Source: Tunicatimonas sp965217275
GTDB lineage: Bacteria > Bacteroidota > Bacteroidia > Cytophagales > Cyclobacteriaceae
Direction of reading: 5' to 3'
DNA length: 64,000 bases
Assembly: GCA_965217275.1 (NCBI GenBank)
Contig: OZ244400.1
Coordinates: 1,550,001 to 1,614,000, forward strand
Of this stretch, positions 37,573 to 45,205 are shown one piece after another. Each line of letters begins with the position of its first letter. Within the stretch, counting starts at the first letter, position 1. A program made the position numbers and the translations under genes. Below the pieces are notes generated by a model. The model was given only the letters and a program-made list of their open reading frames with translations, made no database searches and was not told the origin of the DNA.

Positions 37573-38538
37573 ATGGACCAGCCGAATTCGGAAGTGGCGA
37601 TCGCCGATAGTTTGTACGAAGACTACGTGAAACTTCGCGACGAGATAGGAAAAGTAGTGATCGGTCAGGATGAGGTGGTGCGTTTGCTGCTGATCTCAAT
37701 CTTTTGCCGCGGCCACAGTTTGCTCATCGGGGTGCCCGGCTTGGCCAAGACCCTGCTGATCCACACCTTAGCGTCGGCGGTGAATCTTGACTTTAACCGC
37801 ATTCAGTTCACGCCCGACCTGATGCCTTCGGACATTCTGGGGGCCGAAACCATCGACCGCGACCGAAACTTCAAGTTTATCAAGGGGCCGATCTTTGCCA
37901 ACATCGTGCTGGCCGATGAGATTAATAGAACGCCTCCCAAAACGCAGGCTGCCTTACTGGAAGCGATGCAGGAGTACAAGGTGACGGTGGCCGGGGAAGA
38001 CTACCAACTGGCGCAACCCTTCTTTGTGTTAGCCACCCAAAACCCCATTGAGCAAGAAGGCACCTACCCACTGCCCGAAGCGCAATTAGACCGGTTTATG
38101 TTCGATATTCAACTGACCTATCCCTCGTACGAATCGGAGGTAGACATTGTGAAGGCCACCACCACCGACGTGAATTACGAAGTGCAAAAGGTGCTCACCG
38201 GCGATCAGATCATCGAGTACCAGCACTTGGTGCGGCGGGTGCCCATCGCCGATAATGTGGTGGAATACGCCGTAGGTCTGGCCAACAAAACTCGTCCCGG
38301 CACGGCCAAGGCTGATAAGGTAGCGGATGAGTTTTTAGAATGGGGAGCGGGTCCTCGGGCGTCACAGTACTTGGTGCTGGCCGCCAAGTGCCACGCGCTG
38401 CTCACGGGTAAGTATTCGCCCGACATTGAGGACGTGCGGGCGGTGGCCCAGCCCATCCTGCGCCACCGGGTGGTGCGCAACTTCAAGGCCGAAGCCGAGG
38501 GCTTGTCAGTGAGTGATCTGATCGAACGGTTGCTGTAG
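37573..38538 (+). CDS. MoxR family AAA+ ATPase
   Basis: A 321-residue cytoplasmic ATPase with Walker A G-V-P-G-L-A-K-T, the MoxR segment R-I-Q-F-T-P-D-L-M-P-S-D-I-L-G, Walker B I-V-L-A-D-E-I-N-R, and sensor 1 A-T-Q-N-P-I-E-Q-E-G-T-Y. MoxR proteins act as chaperones that insert cofactors or assemble complexes, usually beside DUF58 and von Willebrand genes; none follow here, so its client is unknown. It lies 29 bp after the SurA-like gene and could be in the same transcript. Confidence 0.92.
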   Translation: MDQPNSEVAIADSLYEDYVKLRDEIGKVVIGQDEVVRLLLISIFCRGHSLLIGVPGLAKTLLIHTLASAVNLDFNRIQFTPDLMPSDILGAETIDRDRNFKFIKGPIFANIVLADEINRTPPKTQAALLEAMQEYKVTVAGEDYQLAQPFFVLATQNPIEQEGTYPLPEAQLDRFMFDIQLTYPSYESEVDIVKATTTDVNYEVQKVLTGDQIIEYQHLVRRVPIADNVVEYAVGLANKTRPGTAKADKVADEFLEWGAGPRASQYLVLAAKCHALLTGKYSPDIEDVRAVAQPILRHRVVRNFKAEAEGLSVSDLIERLL

Positions 38539-38569
38539 TCGTTATAGCTTAGAAGAGTAGCATGTCATT

Positions 38570-38938
38570 TTATGCATTATCTTTTTTAAAACTCACCTTC
38601 TGATAGATATTTTTCAGCATGATAGTGTGCTTAATAAATGCCAGCGTAACTTCAGACTCAATACCCGATGATGCTTGATAGTGCCATGACTTATCGTCCT
38701 GTTTAAAGAATACTTCTACCAGCGGCTCTTCTTGTGATACGAGTATGCAATCCTTGTTATCTAAGCCTTCTAGGATACGTCGGATCATATTTGAAGAGAT
38801 GATATTATGGTTAGAAGTAGCCCCGGCCATCATAAACACTTCACCGTCGTGATACTCAAGCTTCTCTTCCGACTGCTCTAGTAGCGCAAAGTATTCTTCC
38901 GGGGTATAGCGTTTGTGGTCTTCTTGTATCTGCTCCAT
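38570..38938 (-). pseudogene. Uma2 family gene with in-frame internal deletion
   Basis: The 122-residue frame starts like a normal Uma2 protein (Y-T-P-E-E-Y-F...G-E-V-F-M-M-A-G-A-T-S-N-H-N) but after D-N-K-D-C jumps directly to I-L-V-S-Q-E-E-P-L-V-E-V-F-F-K, which in intact homologues comes some 70-80 residues later. Lost in between are the P-D-(I/V)-V-V-V catalytic strand and the N-P-x-L-I-(V/I)-E-V-L-S-P-S-T motif. The reading frame is kept, so a protein may be made, but the nuclease core is gone. The complementary half of another Uma2 gene survives at 279-563. Confidence 0.7.
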
Positions 38939-38989
38939 ACTGTATTTTTATCTAAGTGTACGAAAAAAGCGTAACCATTGATTCATTTC

Positions 38990-39005
38990 ATCGTAATATA
39001 ACGAT
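38990..39005. promoter_or_regulatory. Probable ArsR operator 1
   Basis: ATCGTAATATAACGAT is a near-perfect 16-bp dyad located 17 bp before the arsR ATG. A close match precedes arsM. Together they fit the imperfect 12-2-12-like sites of ArsR repressors; binding is inferred. Confidence 0.65.
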
Positions 39006-39022
39006 ATAGAGTGCGTAAAACT

Positions 39023-39349
39023 ATGGGAGCCACCAAAACCTCCGTTTTCACCAATCAACAGAACCAATTGGCCGACTACGCGAAGGCGTTTGCTCACCCG
39101 GCCCGGGTGGCCATCGTGCAGTTTCTGATCCGGCGCAACGCCTGCGTGTGCGGCGATATCGTCGACGAACTACCCTTGTCGCAGTCTACTGTGTCGCAAC
39201 ACCTCAAAGAACTTAAGCGCATCGGCGTGGTGCAGGGTGTCATTGAGGGGCCTAGCGTGTGCTACTGCATTGATCCGATGGCTTGGCAACGAATAAAAAT
39301 TACGATAAGCGAACTGTTCGCCTCCTTTGATCCAAAAAACTGCTGCTAA
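39023..39349 (+). CDS. arsR: ArsR/SmtB family metalloregulator
   Basis: A 108-residue winged-helix repressor. The helix-turn-helix includes V-D-E-L-P-L-S-Q-S-T-V-S-Q-H-L-K-E-L-K-R. The arsenic-sensing cysteines are probably in N-A-C-V-C-G-D-I-V on helix 3, with extra cysteines in V-C-Y-C-I-D and the terminal N-C-C. The ATG at 39023 is preferred to a GTG at 39011. It should release its operators on binding As(III); sites lie just before this gene and before arsM, so it likely controls both. Confidence 0.85.
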   Translation: MGATKTSVFTNQQNQLADYAKAFAHPARVAIVQFLIRRNACVCGDIVDELPLSQSTVSQHLKELKRIGVVQGVIEGPSVCYCIDPMAWQRIKITISELFASFDPKNCC

Positions 39350-39367
39350 AAAAATTTGCGCCTAATA

Positions 39368-39383
39368 ATCGCAATATTACGAT
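39368..39383. promoter_or_regulatory. Probable ArsR operator 2
   Basis: ATCGCAATATTACGAT, a 16-bp dyad with one mismatched pair, lies 36 bp before the arsM start and differs from operator 1 at only two positions. Confidence 0.65.
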
Positions 39384-39419
39384 TTTGTTTTCTATGTTTA
39401 ACCAAATAATACCCCAATC

Positions 39420-40235
39420 ATGAAAAATCCAGAAGAGATCAAGCAAGTTGTGCAAGACAAGTACGCGGCCATTGCCCAGCGCGGCACCATGCCCGACGGT
39501 AGTAGCCCCGCAAACATCTTATGCTGCGGCGAAGGCGATGGCTCATTCGCCGAAGACTACGCGCAGGTCAGCGGGTACAAATCGGAGGCCGACCTGGGCT
39601 TGGGATGCGGCTTGCCCACCGAACACGCGCATATCAAAGCCGGTGACACCGTGGTGGACCTGGGTTCCGGAGCCGGAAACGACTGCTTCGTGGCTCGCGC
39701 ACTGGCGGGCGAAAGCGGACAAGTGATCGGGGTAGACATGACGCCCGCCATGATCGACAAGGCCCGGCAAAACGCCCGAAAGCTAGGCTACGGCAACGTA
39801 ACCTTTCGCTACGGCGAGATTGAGGATTTACCGCTAGAAGACAATCTGGCCGACGTGGTGGTGAGCAACTGCGTGCTCAACCTGGTGCCCGACAAAGCCC
39901 GCGCCTTTGCCGAAACCTTCCGCATCCTGAAACCCGGCGGTCACTTCAGCATCTCGGACGTGGTGGTACGGGGCAACCTGCCGGAGGGATTACAAGAAAG
40001 CGCCGAACTGTACGCCGGGTGCGTCTCGGGCGCATTGCTTCAAGAAGAATATCTACAGAACGTTAAACAGGCTGGTTTTCAGAACGTCCGAATTCAGAAA
40101 GAGCGCGCCATTACGCTGTCTGACGAACTGCTCCGCGAGCATCTGTCGGAAGAGGAAATCGCCCTATTCAAAACCAGCGATTTAGGAATCTTTAGCATCA
40201 CCGTGTATGCCGAAAAAACCGAGGGTTGCTGCTAG
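39420..40235 (+). CDS. arsM: Arsenite S-adenosylmethionine methyltransferase
   Basis: A 271-residue Rossmann methyltransferase with the ArsM hallmarks: Y-K-S-E-A-D-L-G-L-G-C-G-L-P-T, the SAM loop V-V-D-L-G-S-G-A-G-N-D-C-F, D-N-L-A-D-V-V-V-S-N-C-V-L-N-L, and Y-A-G-C-V-S-G-A-L. The conserved cysteines that hold As(III) are therefore present. It methylates arsenite in steps, using SAM and thiols, giving methylarsenicals. It lies 70 bp after arsR and carries its own operator. Confidence 0.93.
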   Translation: MKNPEEIKQVVQDKYAAIAQRGTMPDGSSPANILCCGEGDGSFAEDYAQVSGYKSEADLGLGCGLPTEHAHIKAGDTVVDLGSGAGNDCFVARALAGESGQVIGVDMTPAMIDKARQNARKLGYGNVTFRYGEIEDLPLEDNLADVVVSNCVLNLVPDKARAFAETFRILKPGGHFSISDVVVRGNLPEGLQESAELYAGCVSGALLQEEYLQNVKQAGFQNVRIQKERAITLSDELLREHLSEEEIALFKTSDLGIFSITVYAEKTEGCC

Positions 40236-40298
40236 CATCACTGCTGCAAATGGGGAGACGAGCAACACCGCAGCAAGACGCAAAAATTCAGTCTACGC

Positions 40299-41210
40299 AT
40301 GGTACTTCGCGGAAGGAGCGGTATTATTGTCATTTACCTTTCCACCCCCTTTGCCTTGCGCCCTTCCCGTCCGCCTACGCTCGTTGGACTTATCCAAATT
40401 CTTAGCCTGGACGTGGTGCTGGGCGCGGGAGTGAGCACCGTGTTCGTCGCAAAGTTTCTGGTGGCCCCCATTCCGTATGCTTCTTTGCTAGCACTGTGCG
40501 TGTGCGTGTGGCTCATCTACACCGCTGACCATCTGATCGATGCCTACGCCCTGGGACGCAGCGTGGCTCACACCGCCCGCCACCGCTACCACCAAACGCG
40601 CTTCAAAACCATCGCGTTGGCCTGGGGAACTGTGGCACTGCTTGGAGTAGGCGTCCTTCTTTACTTGCCCGGCAAGTTTATTCTGTACGGATCAATGCTA
40701 GCGGCACTGGTGCTGCTCTACGCGGTGCTGCTCAAATACACTGCCCTGCGGACGTGGTTTCCCAAAGAATTTGCCACTGCCTTATTTTATACCACCGGCG
40801 TGTTTCTGCCCGCGATGGCCACCCACGGGGCTCCTTTGCCGTGGAGCGCCAGCGTACTATTTTTGCAGTACTTCTTCCTGGCCCTGGCCAATCTGTTGCT
40901 CTTCTCGTGGTTTGAGACCGATATTGACCGTCAGGACGGGCACCCCTCGTTTGCCTTAAGCGTAGGCCAGCCGCTGGTGCGTTTGCTCATTTATGGTTGC
41001 CTGGCCGCCGTAGGAATTTCTTCGGTGGTGTTCTTGAGTGTGGTGGCTACCCTAGAAGCCACCGTGGCGGCACAAGGAACCGTCCTGGTCATGACGCTGA
41101 TCCTGCTGGCGCTCACGCTTTGGCCCGCTTACTTCCGGCAGCACGAACGCTACCGTCTGCTGGGCGATGGCATCTTTGTGCTTCCCATTATTCCGCTGTT
41201 GCTACTATGA
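40299..41210 (+). CDS. UbiA-like polytopic membrane protein
   Basis: A 303-residue integral membrane protein with seven to nine hydrophobic helices. Two acidic sites resemble the two aspartate motifs of UbiA prenyltransferases: Y-T-A-D-H-L-I-D-A-Y near residue 75 and E-T-D-I-D-R-Q-D-G-H-P-S-F-A near residue 207. The exact N-terminus is uncertain; the first 25 or so residues before L-V-G-L-I-Q-I-L-S-L-D are not typical. The stop overlaps the next start (ATGA), so it is coupled to a methyltransferase gene, as expected for a lipid or quinone-type pathway. The prenyl donor and acceptor are unknown. Confidence 0.65.
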   Translation: MVLRGRSGIIVIYLSTPFALRPSRPPTLVGLIQILSLDVVLGAGVSTVFVAKFLVAPIPYASLLALCVCVWLIYTADHLIDAYALGRSVAHTARHRYHQTRFKTIALAWGTVALLGVGVLLYLPGKFILYGSMLAALVLLYAVLLKYTALRTWFPKEFATALFYTTGVFLPAMATHGAPLPWSASVLFLQYFFLALANLLLFSWFETDIDRQDGHPSFALSVGQPLVRLLIYGCLAAVGISSVVFLSVVATLEATVAAQGTVLVMTLILLALTLWPAYFRQHERYRLLGDGIFVLPIIPLLLL

Positions 41211-41854
41211 GCTTCAACCGGGTGGCACCTTACTACGACCGCCTGGCCCGCTTGGTGTTCGGTGGTAGTATCCGGCGGGCGCAGCGGCATTTTCTGAGCC
41301 AAGTTCCGCCCGCGGCGCGGGTGCTGCTGGTGGGTGGTGGCACCGGGTGGCTACTTCCTTACTTGCTAGAAAAACCGGAAGTTGCCCACGTCACTTATCT
41401 GGAAGCGTCCGCGGTGATGCTGGCGCTGGCGCAACGGAAAGTCCAAGACGCTCGCTCGTCTACTTCCACTCATGTCCGGTGGGTGCACGGCGACGAGCAA
41501 AAGTTGGCTTCGGACGACCGCTACGACGTGGTGATCACTAACTTTGTGCTGGATATGTACGCGGGGGCGGCGCTGAACCAGCTCATGCGTCGCCTGCTCA
41601 GCCATTTGCATTCCGCGGGTTACTGGTTGTTCACCGACTTTCAGCTTTCGGGCAAGAAGCGGCACCAGTGGTGGCAACGGTTGATGGCCCAGGCTATGTA
41701 CGTCTTCTTTCACCTCACGGCGGGGATTAACCGGCAGCAACTCCCGGTCTATGACCAGCACTTCAAGTCCCTGGGACTTCACTTGGTGCGAGAGAAAACG
41801 TTCTTCGGGGACTTTATTGTGAGCCGGGTGTATTGGTGGGGCGAGGAGGACTGA
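41207..41854 (+). CDS. Class I SAM-dependent methyltransferase
   Basis: A 215-residue protein. F-N-R-V-A-P-Y-Y-D-R-L-A-R is the usual start of UbiE-like methyltransferases, and V-L-L-V-G-G-G-T-G-W-L-L-P is the SAM-binding glycine loop, followed by Y-L-E-A-S and Y-D-V-V-I-T-N-F-V-L-D. The ATG shares bases with the stop of the membrane protein gene (ATGA), which fixes the start and implies coupled translation. The acceptor is unknown; a membrane-lipid or quinone-like product of the neighbour is a reasonable guess. Confidence 0.8.
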   Translation: MSFNRVAPYYDRLARLVFGGSIRRAQRHFLSQVPPAARVLLVGGGTGWLLPYLLEKPEVAHVTYLEASAVMLALAQRKVQDARSSTSTHVRWVHGDEQKLASDDRYDVVITNFVLDMYAGAALNQLMRRLLSHLHSAGYWLFTDFQLSGKKRHQWWQRLMAQAMYVFFHLTAGINRQQLPVYDQHFKSLGLHLVREKTFFGDFIVSRVYWWGEED

Positions 41855-41881
41855 TGGACGTTACTCAAGATTAGGGTTTTT

Positions 41882-42967
41882 CTACTTCGCACTCGACAAC
41901 GACACGGCGGCTCTGTTGTCTACCGACGTATCTGCTGCGCTTTGTTTTCCTTCCACCATATCCGCCAGACAGTCAATCCACAACGGGTGATCGTTCAGGC
42001 TTTCTACCAAATCCCACACCTCACCTCCAGCCTCCTGGAAGTCTTCTTTGTATTCCTGACCTACCTCGACAGTAGTCTCCAGACAATCGGCCACGAAGGC
42101 GGGGGAGAAAGCTAGCACTCGTTTTTTTCCTTGCCCGGCCAGTTCTTTCAGCACTTCATCGGTGAAGGGACGAATCCACGGCACCGGCCCCAAGCGCGAC
42201 TGGAACGTAACCGTATATTTTTCTTCGGGGATGCCCAGTTTTTCGGCCAGCACCCGGGTGGTCTGGAAACACTGGGCGCGGTAGCAGAACTCGTTCTTCT
42301 TGTGGTACTTATTGCAACAGGTTCCTACCTGACACTGCTTGCCGTAGGAAGCGCTTTTGATCTGGCTCACCGGCACGCCGTGGTAGCTGAACAGCACGTG
42401 GTCATATTCCTTCTGGCCCCACCATTGCCGTGCCCGCTCGACGTGGGCCTCAATAAAGAGCGGATGGTCGGGAAAGTTGCTCACGAACCGAATGTTAGGA
42501 ATCACCTGCCAGGTGCGGGTAATTTCCATCACCCGATCAATCACCGAGCCGGTGGAGGCCGAGGCGTACTGCGGAAACAGCGGAATGCACACGACCTCGC
42601 TCACCATCTCGCGCTGAAACTCGGCCAGCGTATCCGGAATGCTGGGATTTTGATAGCGCATGGCTAGTTTTACCGAATAAAAATCACCCAGCTTCGCTTG
42701 CAGCCGGTCGCGCACGTCTTCGCCGTAGAATTTGAGGGGCGAGCCGCGCTCTTGCCACAGCTTGCGGTATTCTTTGGCCGATTTGGGTGCCCGGAAGGGA
42801 GCGATGATCAGGTTGACCAGCATCCAGCGCGGAATGAGCGGGTAATCGACCACGCGTTTGTCCATCAGAAATTCGCGCAGGTAGCGGCGCACATCGCTGG
42901 TTTGGGGGCTATCGGGCGTGCCCAGGTTGACGAGCAGCACACCGGTTTTGCTGTTGGATAAAGGCAT
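41882..42967 (-). CDS. hemH: Ferrochelatase
   Basis: A 361-residue cytoplasmic or membrane-associated enzyme that inserts Fe(II) into protoporphyrin IX. It shows V-L-L-V-N-L-G-T-P-D-S-P, F-L-M-D-K-R-V-V-D, the catalytic His in F-S-Y-H-G-V-P-V-S, and P-F-T-D-E-V-L-K-E-L with the conserved Glu. A Cys-rich segment after S-Y-G-K-Q (C-Q-V-G-T-C-C...F-C...Q-C) occupies the loop that is common in Bacteroidota ferrochelatases; an iron-sulfur role is possible but unproven. It is convergent with the methyltransferase gene. Confidence 0.95.
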   Translation of the reverse strand: MPLSNSKTGVLLVNLGTPDSPQTSDVRRYLREFLMDKRVVDYPLIPRWMLVNLIIAPFRAPKSAKEYRKLWQERGSPLKFYGEDVRDRLQAKLGDFYSVKLAMRYQNPSIPDTLAEFQREMVSEVVCIPLFPQYASASTGSVIDRVMEITRTWQVIPNIRFVSNFPDHPLFIEAHVERARQWWGQKEYDHVLFSYHGVPVSQIKSASYGKQCQVGTCCNKYHKKNEFCYRAQCFQTTRVLAEKLGIPEEKYTVTFQSRLGPVPWIRPFTDEVLKELAGQGKKRVLAFSPAFVADCLETTVEVGQEYKEDFQEAGGEVWDLVESLNDHPLWIDCLADMVEGKQSAADTSVDNRAAVSLSSAK

Positions 42968-43004
42968 AAAGTAGATTGTGTGGCTTTAGAACAGCGGCGG
43001 GTTT

Positions 43005-43688
43005 TTAAATGTTCGGAAGCGGATTTTTTATCCCAAAGATAGCTTTCACTGCTGTGCGAAGATCGTACTCATACGTACCAAAAGATGGTAGTTGCATTAG
43101 TTTGTCAATAGACACTTCAGTACTGAATCTCTCGTACATATCTGGTAGATTTACGGCTAACTTGCGCTTCCGGGCAGGCAATTGCTCCCGGTGGATAGTG
43201 ATGGCACGCTGAATAATCTGCTTTGGGTCCCTAATACCTTCGACACGCTTCACTTGATAGGTCAATTCAAGCTGTTGGTCGGTAAGATTGGTTTCTAACA
43301 GTTTTTTGAGCAGCGCTTTGTCGCATAACATCCAGGCTTCGCTTTCCTGGATAGGAATAGCTGGGATAATGCGTTTTACTCTGTTGCTGACATCCTCTGC
43401 CTGAATCTTCTGAAGTCCACTGTTAAAATGATTTTTCAAGCACTCATCGCGGCTACTGCAATCAGCATCCCGATGAAAAATTAGAATGTCCTGTTCTTTG
43501 GCCTGCGATGCGGCTTGCAAAAGAGATTCTTCAGAACTTCCCGACGGCTTTTTGATTCTTGACCAGGATAACTCTGTCGTTAGATTGTTTTCCAACAAAA
43601 TACGCTGAACCAATTCTTCGGTTAAATTTCTGAATAATCTTCCATCGGTTGGACCTTCGCCACAGAATGCGATATACAGTTTGTTCAT
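43005..43688 (-). CDS. DUF4276 family TOPRIM-like protein (effector candidate)
   Basis: A 227-residue protein of the DUF4276 type. TOPRIM-like acidic residues are visible: E11 in F-C-G-E-G-P-T-D, D74 and D76 in I-F-H-R-D-A-D-C-S-S, and I-P-I-Q-E-S-E-A-W-M with E115 and E117. It starts 4 bp after the AAA ATPase stop, so the two form an operon. ATPase plus TOPRIM pairs such as PARIS (AriA with DUF4435 AriB) and OLD-type systems defend against phage, with the TOPRIM protein acting as a nuclease. That role is inferred by analogy; DUF4276 itself has no proven function known to me. Confidence 0.75.
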   Translation of the reverse strand: MNKLYIAFCGEGPTDGRLFRNLTEELVQRILLENNLTTELSWSRIKKPSGSSEESLLQAASQAKEQDILIFHRDADCSSRDECLKNHFNSGLQKIQAEDVSNRVKRIIPAIPIQESEAWMLCDKALLKKLLETNLTDQQLELTYQVKRVEGIRDPKQIIQRAITIHREQLPARKRKLAVNLPDMYERFSTEVSIDKLMQLPSFGTYEYDLRTAVKAIFGIKNPLPNI

Positions 43689-43692
43689 CGAC

Positions 43693-45081
43693 TCAATTCA
43701 TTATGCTTTCCTCGTCCGATGAATGCAGGTATTCCATTACTTCGTGCTGGGTGAGTTCCTCTTCAGCTGGCAATATCTCACTAAATAACCCAAGTTGGGG
43801 ATCGCCTTTCTCTTTCACAACCGACATGCGCGTAAGCTTGTACGAAAGTCTTTTTTCTGCATCTATCTTTCTGTCCAGACGGGCAAAATACAATAAGCCT
43901 TCGGCCTGAAATTTTTCGTCGTAGTACTTACGTACCAATAGGGGCGAATGAGTGTTAACTATGACCTGCCTCAGCGGTAGTTCTGCTTCTCCCTTTTCTT
44001 CAAATTGCGTAGATAGGTTTTTTAGCAACCGTAGGATTTTCTCCATACGATACGGATGAATACCGTTTTCCGGCTCTTCAAAGCAAATAAGCCCTCTATG
44101 ACGGACATCAAACATCAAAGCTACTAACGCAATGATCCTAAGTGTCCCTTCGGATAGCACATTAGAGCTAAAAACTCGATCATCCACCGACCTGACCATC
44201 AAAATATATTGATTTCGGGCTAAATCTTCGTCAATGTATACTTCTCTGATTTCCGGAAGAATGTTCTGAATGGTACGACTTATCGAACGGAGGGTGCCGG
44301 GTTCGTGGGCTTCGGTCCGCTTGAGCATGGCGGCCAGATTTCTTCCTTCAATATCAATAAAATCGGCTCCTAACATTGGAGACGGCTTGCGCAGTTCCAT
44401 AGGACTAAACTGGAATTGTTTCCAGTGACGCATTTCTTCTCGAACCGCAAAAGCATGGGGATAAGAAGCATCATTAATTCCGCTTAGTACTGATCGTTCT
44501 AAATCCTGAATAGGAGTAGGCTTCCCTCCTCGGACGCCATCCTGCCGAATACTAATAACTTTTATGCCGTTCTTATTTTCTGTATTGATATAAGGTTTAT
44601 AACTACGGCTCATCTTCTTGCTCTTCCATTCGTCGCCCAGACAAAATGCTTTCCACCAATCATCATCTCCTCGGTTTATAAATCTTAACGCTTCGTGATC
44701 TACGTAAAGTCGTTCCAGATTCGAGCGTTCTTCTTTCCTTTTTGAAATATGAATTTCGTACCGCAGTCTTTGGTGTCCTAATGTTGCTTCTTTGTTAAAG
44801 TCATCCTTAACGGTAGAATCTATAAACAACTCGACGGCAAACTGCATTTTATCCGCTCGCTGATCCTGAGAATACTGCGTAAATAACTCAGCAAAAGTGC
44901 CTCGCTGCTCACCAAAAGCCGTTCTCAAATCTTTCTCCGCTAACGACGAGAGAAGCCGTATGGCATCAAAGAGATTGCTTTTACCCGAGCCATTGCTCCC
45001 GGCAATGACAACGAACGGCTTGAAGACAATCTCAAAGTTTTCAAAAGTTTTAAAGCCGTTGATTTCGAGTTTGGTAATCAT
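43693..45081 (-). CDS. AAA family ABC/SMC-type ATPase partner of DUF4276 (AAA_15/AAA_21)
   Basis: A 462-residue ATPase; the ATG at 45081 gives the family start M-I-T-K-L-E-I-N-G-F-K-T-F-E-N-F. Walker A is G-S-N-G-S-G-K-S (28-35), the signature is V-L-S-E-G-T-L-R-I-I-A-L, Walker B is I-C-F-E-E-P-E-N-G-I-H-P, and the switch histidine is V-I-V-N-T-H-S-P-L-L-V. These are traits of OLD/AriA-like sensor ATPases. It is the first gene of a two-gene operon in AT-richer DNA between hemH and pheA. Confidence 0.8.
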   Translation of the reverse strand: MITKLEINGFKTFENFEIVFKPFVVIAGSNGSGKSNLFDAIRLLSSLAEKDLRTAFGEQRGTFAELFTQYSQDQRADKMQFAVELFIDSTVKDDFNKEATLGHQRLRYEIHISKRKEERSNLERLYVDHEALRFINRGDDDWWKAFCLGDEWKSKKMSRSYKPYINTENKNGIKVISIRQDGVRGGKPTPIQDLERSVLSGINDASYPHAFAVREEMRHWKQFQFSPMELRKPSPMLGADFIDIEGRNLAAMLKRTEAHEPGTLRSISRTIQNILPEIREVYIDEDLARNQYILMVRSVDDRVFSSNVLSEGTLRIIALVALMFDVRHRGLICFEEPENGIHPYRMEKILRLLKNLSTQFEEKGEAELPLRQVIVNTHSPLLVRKYYDEKFQAEGLLYFARLDRKIDAEKRLSYKLTRMSVVKEKGDPQLGLFSEILPAEEELTQHEVMEYLHSSDEESIMN

Positions 45082-45120
45082 AAGGATAACCGGTTTAAGT
45101 ATGCTAAGACCACTGTAATA

Positions 45121-45176
45121 GCGCAATTTACGCGAATACCGCTAACGTACTGGCGCAATTCGCGCGAATACCGCTA
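45121..45176. repeat. Pair of 24-bp direct repeats upstream of the AAA/DUF4276 operon
   Basis: GCGCAATT-TA-CGCGAATACCGCTA at 45121-45144 recurs as GCGCAATT-CG-CGCGAATACCGCTA at 45153-45176, 22 of 24 identical and 32 bp apart. The second copy contains the perfect 12-bp palindrome ATTCGCGCGAAT. The position, 39 bp before the ATPase ATG on the promoter side, suits an operator; it could equally be an intergenic repeat remnant. Confidence 0.55.
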
Positions 45177-45205
45177 GTTTGTCTGAAGTTATTCGCTCGC
45201 TGGCA

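Noticed and set aside
43005..45081. Identification as a canonical PARIS or AbiL system
   Set aside because: The architecture is similar, but the second protein looks like DUF4276, not DUF4435 or RloB, so I describe it only as analogous.
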